64,000 nucleotides of DNA from Bradysia coprophila (lineage: Eukaryota > Arthropoda > Insecta > Diptera > Sciaridae): positions 3,872,969 to 3,936,968 of the forward strand of contig NW_023503307.1 in the NCBI RefSeq assembly GCF_014529535.1, in the 5' to 3' direction. The translations under genes and the position numbers were made by a program. The notes under the pieces are model-generated. The model saw only the letters and a program-made list of their open reading frames with translations, was not told the origin of the DNA and ran no database searches. Positions 25,485-35,900 of this stretch are shown here, piece by piece. Positions within the stretch are counted from its first letter, which is position 1, and each line of letters starts with the position of its first letter.

Positions 25485-26407
25485 CGAAAACGCCTCACAG
25501 TTTCACTACGTCCATTATGAAACCGGGCTAGATGTGCTCTCAACGTTGACACAACCAGATAATGATCAGAGTCGACATTTGCTTTCCAACATGATTTGAC
25601 GTCAATGACGTCGGTGAGGTGCCGCCCGCTAATCAGTAGATGGTCAATCTGATTTGCTGGCAAATTGTCATTGGGATGCTTCGAGGTAGCCAGGTGTCTG
25701 CTTTTATGTTTATGGAAAGTACTTTTCACAACCAGGTTCCTTTCGGCAGCGAAGAAAATCATACGCTGACCGTTCTCATTCGTATTTTCATGCAGACTGT
25801 ACCTTCCTATTGTTGGTCTGTACACTTCCTCCTTGCCTACTTTGGCGTTGAAATCTCCTATAACGATTTTAATATCGTGTGCCGGTAATTCATCGTAGGC
25901 TCTTGCAAGCGCTTCATAATAATCGTCCTTATCACCCTCCACCGATTCATTATGAGGTGCGTGTACGTTTATCACGGAGTAGTTTTTGAAACGGCCTTTC
26001 AGACGTAACACGCATAGGCGCTCGTTGACCTTTCGGAAGTCCAGTACCAGATGTTCCTTTTTTGTGGCTACCATGAAGGCAGTACCAAGTACATGGTCTC
26101 GACTGTTGCTGCTATGAAATGTAGTATAGCCATTGAAGCGGGAAGTTTGTGCATTTTGATTGTAACCGCTCTCTTGAATAGCAGCAATGTCGACTTTGGC
26201 TTTCTTCAGTTCATTTGTCAGTTTCATCAATCCTCCTGGCCTGTAAGTTTGACATCTTACATTCCAGGATCCAATTCTCATGTCCTTTAGGCGTTTCCGG
26301 GTCGTTACCGAAAGCCTCGAGCAATCCGAATGAGGCTGTGTTGCTCCGCTTTCGCTTTTTTCTCTTCCTTTCGTTGCAATCGTTTTTCCACAATCGCTCG
26401 CAGTCAT
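25472..26407 (-). pseudogene. Retrotransposon endonuclease domain (part of the RTE-like element)
   Basis: Endonuclease/exonuclease/phosphatase-fold motifs are visible in order: MRIGSWNVRCQ, IAAIQESG, VINVHAPH, IVIGDFNAKVGKEE, NQIDHLLISG and the terminal SDHYLV. These nick target DNA to prime reverse transcription. The frame ends in VRRFRWRN and stop. The continuing sequence (EKLKD...) is in another frame, overlapping at 25472-25484, which indicates a single-base frameshift in an originally continuous reading frame. Confidence 0.85.
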
Positions 26408-26530
26408 GTGTCTCAGAGCCAGGTCGCAAGCCTCGGCTCAAACCCCCTCTTCATCGGAGGACCAATTTGTGTTTGATGGTAATCCAACTGACTAGGATTG
26501 TGTATGCTGCCGTTGTCTCTTGCTGTTGAG

Positions 26531-27365
26531 ATCTTCCGCCACCATACTAGGCCGCTATCCCATCTTGATAGTGCCCAGCTGTCTCCGGCCCTCTCTATAC
26601 GTAGCGTTAAGATACTACCCGAAGACAGTCCCCCTCATCCTTATGTTAAGTGACCCACACTACTACATCAGGGTTGGTTACCTGATCGTTCATGGGGTTG
26701 CTCACTATAACAGGTGTCACCACGGGTAGGATAGGATGTAGGAGTTGGTGAACAGAGGCTATGGTACATAAGGAGTACTACGATGCGCGTGAAACACCCT
26801 TTGACACCCACCAATCATATAATATACCATCATATAATATAATAAAAACCATTGTCACTAATTCCAACGATACACTGGAGGGTGAAGCAATATAAAAACC
26901 ACATTTAAAAACCAACTTTTCTGAAATGTTTCAAAACATTTCTTTAGTCCAAATCAGTTTCACGACAGTTTCGTAGAACGTCGTTTATCCCACATTTTGA
27001 TATTTTTGAAAAATTTCTCGTCGTGTCACATAGACCTACTTCACGATTTTTCGTGCAAGAGTGTTTGCGACAAAAAAATCATTTTACGTTGAATAACATC
27101 CTGGATAATTTGGTTGTTCTCAAAGTTTGTCGAAATTTGTTCGGTTTTTCGACCATATTGTTCCGATCCATTGGTCAGATTGATTCAAAATGCGGTTAAA
27201 AAATGACAAATAATTCTAGCTTTCAGGGGAAGTTTGTTATAATCGGTTGAGTAGTTTTAGAAATATAGTTGTTACGCTTGTAAGTAATCGTTAGTCGTGT
27301 TGCCCTCGATATTGCTTAGATGATACCTTGTCGTGTGAAAGTTGGTATCGACGTTGGTATCACTC
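26531..27365. other. No gene recognised; possible 5' end of the retrotransposon
   Basis: The first 200 bp may be retrotransposon 5' UTR. A short ATCATATAATAT tandem lies near 26815-26845. The remainder has no coding signal. Confidence 0.4.
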
Positions 27366-28214
27366 GCACGGTGTGGCTGAACGAACTTTAAATAAACATG
27401 TCGACTTCCATCTCGGTTCTTTTCATAGCTGAGTTAGGGGAGGCGTGTACTATCGAACGGCACATGTTGCAGGCGCAACCGCTGAGCCGTTTCTGAGAAC
27501 TAGGAAAATCATCGCCTGGCTCCGCGGAAATTGCTGGACCAGTGTTTGAAAGTGGAATCGGTAGAGGGACAAATTCTAAGAACAACCATGTAAAAATTAT
27601 TGCTCTCGGTCATTTGATCGCAGAGCAATAGAAGCTGAAAGTCGAAAATTCCACCTCTTCAAGAGGTGATGCCTCCCCGACGAAGTTCTTGATCCAGCAC
27701 TTTAATAGCGTTTCTAGACAAGGTTAATGTGCTCTTTCGAATGGCAATAAATTTTTTTTGAAAGTGGTCTCTTTTGGTACATTTTCAGAAAAGCTACTTT
27801 TTTGCTACCCTCGGTGAACTTTGGCTGCTTCCATACCTTGCCGGTTAAAATATTTCAACACAACATACCTTCTTAAAGTTAGCCTGAATTCCTACCTTTC
27901 CAATGATACCAAATATGCCATATATGATTCTCAGCAAGAACTGTTTATGATGAAGATTTTGCATCGAGGTCGTGCTACTGGCAAATTTAGGGTCATTGAA
28001 AACGAGCCCGAGAGCAATAATTTTTACATGTTTGTTCTAAGAATTTGTCCCTCTACCGATTCCACTTTCAAACACTGGTCCAGCAATTTCCGCGGAGCCA
28101 GGCGACGATATTCCTAGTTCTCAGGATAGTACGCGCCTCCCCTAACTCAGATATGAAAAGAACCGAGATGGAAGTCGACATGTTTATTTAAGGTTCGTTC
28201 AGCCCCACCGTGCT
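27366..28214. mobile_element. Foldback element with arms of about 210-245 bp
   Basis: The left arm (27366-27612, starting GCACGGTGTGGCTGAACG) is mirrored by the right arm (28008-28214, ending CGTTCAGCCCCACCGTGC). About 395 bp separate them. The left arm has roughly 40 bp (about 27450-27495) that the right lacks. The middle has no convincing gene. Confidence 0.8.
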
Positions 28215-29894
28215 CGTCGCCGCCGGCCATTTTTTCGACTCCAAGATATAGCAGACTTATTGAACTTTATGAACTAGCTGTCCACTCTGTACTCTTTTTG
28301 TAGATCATTAAATTCGTCAATGGCAACAAGACTATAACAAGTATTTAAAATTCCAATTTATTTTATTAGTCCAGCAGTGTCTATTCTTTTGTGATGAGAA
28401 TAATCCAGTCCATACTACATTAGAAAAATGACTACATATTATAGTCGTGGATGTGTTAAGTTCACCCTGTTCCCATAAATGAAAATTCAAGAAACTGATA
28501 AGAAGTGTTGCGAAGGGGGTTTCTTTCTCGCTCCTCGCTCCATGCATATGGTGCATGGTTTTATTATTGTAATCATGCAACACTTAATTTCTCCGAAGAT
28601 CATTAACACAACGATGCACTTAGACTTTCAAGTTAGAGTGGCTCGTTATATTTATTCTTCAATGTTACTGTTGATGTCAAGCAGCACGTTGTGGTGGTTT
28701 TAATATATTCTATGTTATAGCTCTTTTTCACACTAAAACGGCTAAAACAGTATGTGATGAACATTTCATGGATTTGGTAAATGGGAAATTAAATGAGACG
28801 ATGATAAAAAGTCAAATTGGAAATGATAATGAACTAGCAGCAACATTTATAAATTTATAATGACCGATATAGGTACTTTAGTAGAGCTTAATTGAACTAA
28901 ATTGTATTCGGGTAGACAATAAAATAGTTTTCGATGACAAAAATTTCCAAGGAGAAACCCAAGCGATTCGTTGTTGCAACAACATCTATGAAATGCACTA
29001 TATAACATTTTGAAGGCTAGGCGGAGAATGCAATGCCCTGTATTCATTCCAAGTACGTACACTAACAATGGTAAGAATGTTTACGTATGAAAATGGTTAT
29101 ATAATCGTTAAAAATGCCCCATCTTTGCTTTCTCCCACAGTAGCCTAGAAGCAAATATGAGATCATTTATGAATTCATTTTGGATATTCAACTTCATGGA
29201 CCAATTAAAATGCTATATGAAGTGTTTCCGTAGCTTCGTTAAGTCAATCGTAAAGTTTTTGATCAAAATTTAATTTGAAATGTTTTTGTCCTTGGTCGCT
29301 TATTACGTTTTATACACAATCCATTCAGGACTATGTTTTATTGATGAGCATCTCGTTCAACAACCCCCCATATCTGTCTCTCAAGCATTTACCATACATT
29401 TTCATTTTTCTTGCTTTGTAATATAACATACAAATTGCATAAATTACACAAGAGACAAGAATCCAGCTGCTGCATACGATGTGAATACGATGTGATAATA
29501 TGTCTTTTGCAATATCAAACGCAGCAGGTAGATACATTATCCAATAGACTTTAAAATGAAAATTGATGAGATTGCGGTTGATTTTTGTGGAATTTATTTT
29601 TTAAACTTTAATGACATTTCCAATTGTACCACCGAGGAGCGGATGAACTAGAAAATACTCTGTCAACCAAAAAAATTATTAGGAAATTCCTTCAAAAATT
29701 TTGAAAACTAGAAAATTCTTTCATCAGAAAATCCTACAAAGTTTTCTTTGAGTAAGTAATTTAATTTTATTGAAGCGAAATTATATCGTGCCATATTCAT
29801 GTAGGTGTGTTATACGTTCATAGAATGAACCGCTCACTTACTTTTGCGTACTATCATGTTCGTGAATCTCCTAAGTTACCTTAAACAAAGTGAA
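28215..29894. other. No confident gene
   Basis: Mostly AT-rich noncoding sequence. On the minus strand 29537-29331 could encode a 68-residue peptide with one hydrophobic segment (IVCSSWILVSCVIYAICMLY) and a basic tail. I do not recognise it and see no splice partners, so it is left uncalled. Confidence 0.4.
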
Positions 29895-29909
29895 GTTGCC
29901 AAAGTAAAC
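29895..29909 (+). promoter_or_regulatory. Candidate X-box (RFX site) upstream of CFAP206
   Basis: GTTGCC-AAA-GTAAAC lies about 90 bp before the CFAP206 start codon. It fits the RFX consensus RYYNYY-N3-RRNRAC at all but one position (T in the second half-site). RFX factors drive ciliary genes in animals, so the placement makes sense; a chance match cannot be excluded. Confidence 0.4.
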
Positions 29910-29997
29910 AAACACAAAATCAACATTTTTATATTCGGTTGAAAATTTAGCAAGTGGAAAAAGTAAAAGTTTTTTCCAAACGAAATAACTAAATAAA

Positions 29998-32900
29998 ATG
30001 GATAAACTATTGAAAACTGGGGACATTGAGTTTTTTCCCTCTGGAGTATTCAAGACTATATTGAATGAGGTGAAAAAATCATGTTTGGATAGTGATATAG
30101 CTGTCGATGAGCAACTGGTATCTGTTATCATTAAACTATTGAGTCTTGATCCATCATATGGCTTACATTCGGATGGTAAGATGGATCGTCGGTCATTAGG
30201 ATCGTTTGCAAGGAAATGCATCGATATTCTGATTGGTAAAATGCATATTTTGAAATAAAGAGATAAATAACTTGCCCTCAACGAAAAATGTTTCGTTAGA
30301 CAAATCCAGTGGCTTGTATCTGACTCTAAGTATGCAAATGTACTTTGCCAACCATTCGATTAATGTCGAACGCATATCTGAAACACACCGTCAGACCTTA
30401 CGTGAAAGTACAGCTGCACTGACCAAAGAAATCATAACCGGTGAATATAAGATCAACTACGAGCAGGAACGATTATTGAAGAAAATTGCCGTCGATATTC
30501 TTGTCGCAATGTCTATGGGAAATCCAATAAATGGAAAGGTAATCTTGACTACTTCAAGTTAGACTTTAAAATGAGTTTAACGTCTTACAGCTCGTCCAAG
30601 AAACGTTGAGTGCATTGAAAAGTGTGCTGTCGAAAAATGAAATTGCTTCGTTTATAGCAGCAAAAGAAGTCGATAGGATGGAATCGCTAGAAGGGATTCG
30701 CGAGGTGGTTTGCGGTATTCTTATTTTTAACAGAGACAACGGATTTTATGTGGAGGATAAAATTGATGGTACGTGGTCTTATTACAGTCCGTCAGTGAAA
30801 TTTATACAGGAATTTGCTTCAACTAATTTTCATCTGGTCTACTCATACAATCAAAACTGCTTATAGGTCTCTGTACGCATTTGCTACTATCACTCACGTG
30901 CTTGCAGCTATTCCAGCTGTATAGACAAGTACGTGTATGAGTGGAACAGCTGGAAAACAGCTGAATTAAATTCCCATCTAAATTCCAATGTCGTTTACTG
31001 TGCTGTTGCTGTTAGTATTAGGTTTCGCTTCCATTAATTCTACCTAATTAAAATTCGTTTTCTATTTTCCTTTATATTTGATTATATTCACCGCATGTGT
31101 TGAAAATCCATTCCTGAGCCTTATAGGGTAAAACTACCAGCTTCTGAAATAATCCTCTATTGTCTTATCTTTTGTTCGAACGGCAGAGGGCTCGTATTAC
31201 CGTTCGTATTTGGTAGTTTTACGCTAACATGTTTGATAAAAAGGTTACAGCTGGTGTTGTTGTTGATGTTTTTTCTTTAAGAGATTGACTTTTTTTTATT
31301 ATTTGGGTTGAGACGCACAATACGCCACCTTTAGAGTTTTGTGTGTTCCGCTTATCAAGTTACCATTAGCTATATCAGATGTTTTTGTAGGGAAAGCCAC
31401 AAGAACCACAAATTAGAATTTATATGCTCACCTATCAACTGTGTCGTTTGCACAAACTCTCTAAGACGGTCTCACGTATGTTTCTTTGTTTGTTTAAAGT
31501 ATCACCTGGTGTTTGATGCAAAATCATTTGTCTTGACATATACATTTTCACTGCATTGATGCTATGCAGATATCGCCGCTCATTTTTGTTGATAACAAAT
31601 GTGTAGCCACTTCTGGAAAAAAATCTTTACTCTGAGGTACTACTACTCTTCGCGTTGTCATAATATTACTAGAAATGAAAGTAGCTTGTGCATCAAATTT
31701 ATGAGGTTGAAAGGTTTCATTAAGTATGCCACTCACTAAAGTTTTCCAATTAGATGTCTTCAGTGTCGAAACAATATTATTTTTACCGTCTGTTCTTGCT
31801 ATGTTTTCTGTGTCACTGGCTATTTTGTTGTTTCTTATGAATATCACCCACTTCATACAAATCCGTATAAAAAATGTAACGTACAATTTCCAGCATGCAT
31901 GTTTAATTAATTATAAATTTTGCTTAATTCGCATTAATTCGGATCTCAATTAAAATTTGTTGAAAATTTATTGGCTTATGTGATGCGAGATATAATTCAA
32001 TTTTATCATTAGCGACAACGTACAATCAGCAAATGAATTTCTTGTGCAGAATTAGCAACATTTGCTTATCCACCAGCTGGTAAGCGTAATAATAGGAACT
32101 GGAGCTTCACAAAAAAGACAGCACCACCTGCACATACTTTTTGAACAAAATTTACATTTGAATTTTCACAAGCAAATCTCTGACATTATGCAAAACGCAT
32201 TGATCCTGTCATTTTCACTCCCTCCTCCCACCTAGTGCAATACAAGCCCTTATTACCGAACTTTGATTAAATCGTAGGGAATACGCTCCGATCGTTCGTG
32301 TTACCAATGTGACCTAGTGAAGGAAAGTCAATTAATGATTCATCAAGCTTACAGCAGAGTTAATGCTATAACAATTTGGGATTGCATTAATGCAATATAA
32401 CAAACAGTAAAGTTATAAGCATCACGTCTAAAAAGTACATTCTAATGAATATTGTATTAAAGTTGTTCGTGCGAAAACAACAATCGTATGAACTGCATTC
32501 TGCAAAATCCAACATAGTATTGTATATATAGACTATAATGTTCAATAGTACATACTTCTGAAGAGCGATATCGCGAAAACGTCGAACAAAATCAAACATT
32601 TTGGGACACGGGATCACGGATCGGATTGAGTTATAGCTCTTTCGATTCGTTGAACTGTTGCGAGTAAAACGTAGTACTACGTTTGAAAAAATTCATTCAT
32701 GTTCCGGCACCAAAGGTCGTGAAGTAACGGTCTGTCAAAAGTTGGTCAAAATCGATTTTTTGATATAACTCGAATGAAACAATTTTGGGAAATTATTTTT
32801 TTTTGCTAGGCTTGTAGGTCTTGACGAGACGCACAATTTGAGTATGCACACCACCAGGTCCATGTTGACCTGTCGGTGGTATCAGCCATTTTAGGTGAAA

Positions 32901-35900
32901 AAAATGATCGTTGTCCCGAGTCCCTGGCCAGCTGCAGTGTCCATATTCCGTGACATGTTATATATGGTAAGAAAGCCTAGTCTCTGTACTACCATACCAT
33001 GAAAAAACATCCTTGGTATAGTCTCACTGCATCGGACGGGAGCGACTTTTGTGGAAGTCTACCCAAAATCGACAAAATTTGATCACTTTTTACCACGTTT
33101 TTAAGTCTTTTTGTGTGGTTATTCATTATAAAGTACTTAAAAGGGGTGAAAGAAACTAAAATAAGGAAAACCATGACATATCCACGACTGTCATCCACAC
33201 CGACCACCCAAACTTCGACCTTTGTAGGCTATTTTCTGTATAAAAGTGTGGTATGAAGTATTTCTTAGACTTTTGGCGTACTTATTAATTATATGTTGTT
33301 AATAAAATAATTAGTAACAGCGAAATCAACTAAAATAAAGAGTCGAAGTATTTATCCACGTCGGTCACACTCACTACGAACTCATATTTCGATCGTTTTC
33401 CCGGATAATTTCACTATTTTCAAAGAAAATGTTTGTAAATGGTAAATTTCAGCTCTAGTTAGACTTGTCTCCTTCACCATACAATGAACTATAAACATTG
33501 CTGCTGTTGTAGTTGTAGTTGTAAGGAAATGCTGCTTAAATCACCCAAAAAGTAATTCTGAATGTTTTTCTCACCGGAAGAGCGATGAGTAATAAATCTC
33601 TAATCTTCTGTCTATCCTTGTCAGAATATCGGCTACAACTACAACAGCAGCAATGTTTATAGTTCATTGTAATGGTGAAGGAGACAAGTCTAACTAGAGC
33701 TGAAATTTACCATTTAACAAACATTTTCTTTGAAAATAGTGAAATTATCCGGGAAAACGATCGAAATATGAGTTCGTAGTGAGTGTGACCGACGTGGATA
33801 AATACTTCGACTCTTTATTTTAGTTTATTTCGCTGTTACTAATTATTTTATTAACAACATATAATTAATAAGTACGCCAAAAGTCTAAGAAATACTTCAT
33901 ACCACACTTTTATACAGAAAATAGCCTACAAAGGTCGAAGTTTGGGTGGTCGGTGTGGATGACAGTCGTGGATATGTCATGGTTTTCCTTATTTTAGTTT
34001 CTTTCACCCCTTTTAAGTACTTTATAATGAATAACCACACAAAAAGACTTAAAAACGTGGTAAAATTTGATCAAATTTTGTCGATTTTGAGTAGACTTCC
34101 ACAAAAGTCGCTCCCGTCCGATGCAGTGGGACTATACCAAGGATGTTTTTTCATGGTATGGTAGTACAGAGGCTAGGCTTTCTTACCATATATAACATGT
34201 CACGGAATATGGACACTGCAGCTGGCCAGGGACTCGGGACAACGATCATTTTTTTCACCTAAAATGGCTGATACCACCGACAGGTCAACATGGACCTGGT
34301 GGTGTGCATACTCAAATTGTGCGTCTCGTCAAGACCTACAAGCCTATCAAAAAAAATAATTTCCCAAAATTGTTTCACTCGAGTTATATCAAAAAACGAT
34401 TTTGACCAACTTTTGACAGACCGTTACTCCACGACCTTTGGTGCCGGAACATGAATGAATTTTTTCAAACGTAGTACTACGTTTTACTCGCAACAGTTCA
34501 ACGAATCGAAAGAGCTATAACTCAATCCGATCCGTGATCCCTTGTCCCAAACTTGTTCGAAGATTTCGCGATATCGCTGTGAATAGTTGGAATGTATGTT
34601 ATAATGTAGAACGCATATTACTTAGGGGCCGTTCATAAATTACGTAACGCAAATACCCGGGGGGGGGGGTGTTGACCTGGCGTTACGGTCCATACATTTT
34701 TTTTTAAGTTCCATACATTTTAGCGTTACAGACCCGGGGGGGGGGTCTGAAAATTATCAATTTTTGCGTTACGTAATTTATGAACGGCCCCTTATGGTGG
34801 ATAGTAAATTAATTACAGTTCTATTTGGTTGGTAAAGTTACAGACTATTGTAATGTTGACCCACGGCAGAGTAAAATAAACCAGGAAGAGCGGTTCATTT
34901 TCGAAACGTCAAATAAGGGACCTAATACACCGTATGAAAATGAACACTGGGTGTTGAGGAATTTCGCATCGCGTCATTCACAATAGCCGCTAAAGTGATA
35001 TTTTCCTTATACAAAATGTGTCATTTTGTCAATTATTGTGGATGACGCGTCGCGAAATTCCTAGCAGCCGAACACTGACATAAATTGAAAAATTTTGTTC
35101 GCAAAAAATATTGGCCTACTAGATTATTCAGGTCCCTTGTCGAATCAGTGCTACTGCCTGGTTATCTTTACTCTGTCGTGGTTGACCACTATTTCTGCTT
35201 GTTGAACACTCACATCTGTATTCGCCTAGTCGGTTGGCCTGTAGAGGCGCCACATTTTTTTATAGTACCTCATTCTCACTGTACTATTTTTTTGTGTAAC
35301 AACTTCACATTGATTCATTCCCATGAAATGTCACTGCAGTGAAGTTTGTTCATGAAAAACAAATTCAGTGACAGCAGACTTCAGATGAAGAAAAGTACTA
35401 AATTGTAATAGATTCTACCCTTAGTTTCTAAACTCCATTCTCGTATTTACATTTGACTCAATTTATAATTGAATTGAAAGTGGATTCATGAAGTGAGAAC
35501 CTGTTATTTTCGGAAGTCATGTGTTATCGATAACTAGTTCAAGAATAAACGACAAGCTCTAACAAGCTGTGTTAAATACCAAATAGAATGTTCAAAGAAT
35601 TGAAGCAAAAGATTTGAAATCAATCTATTGGAAAAACTTTGAATGAAGTAATAGATCCGATAGCAGAACTGCTCATATGCTTGTCGTGGTGACCCGCAAA
35701 GTCGACCCGTCCAATATCGTACACAGTGTACAATTTAGTCCCAGTCCAATTTCGTTCTGTATATTTTCGTCCAGACCAATATCGTTAACTGCTTCAGTCC
35801 AATATCTTTTTGTCCAATATCGTTCTGTCCAATATCGTCAACCGTCCAATATTGTTCTATCCAATATCTTTCTTTCCAATATCTTTCTGCACAACATCGT

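Larger units (their letters stand above)
23340..26530 (-). mobile_element. RTE-like non-LTR retrotransposon, inactive copy
   Basis: On the minus strand an apurinic-type endonuclease is followed by a reverse transcriptase, as in single-ORF RTE-clade elements. The frame is broken twice: near 25472-25490, between the endonuclease and the linker, and near 24580-24600, inside the RT. Right after the stop at 23363 the 3' end is short and runs into GTAAAGTAAAGTAAGTAAGT. A short 3' UTR with a simple-repeat tail is usual for RTE elements. The 5' region reaches at least 26530 and perhaps 26760. No target-site duplication could be fixed. The element lies between genes and can no longer make its full protein. 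Confidence 0.85.

Noticed and set aside
29331..29537. 68-codon minus-strand frame with one hydrophobic segment
   Set aside because: No family recognised and no supporting exon; left as a note only.
30236..30260. 25-nt intron in CFAP206 giving a longer exon 2
   Set aside because: Too short for splicing. The acceptor at 30299 gives a normal 64-nt intron in the correct phase and a better family match.
32989..33207. 72-codon frame present in both arms of the big inverted repeat
   Set aside because: Duplicated only because the arms are mirrored. There is no domain or gene context, so it is not called as a gene but is mentioned with the repeat.
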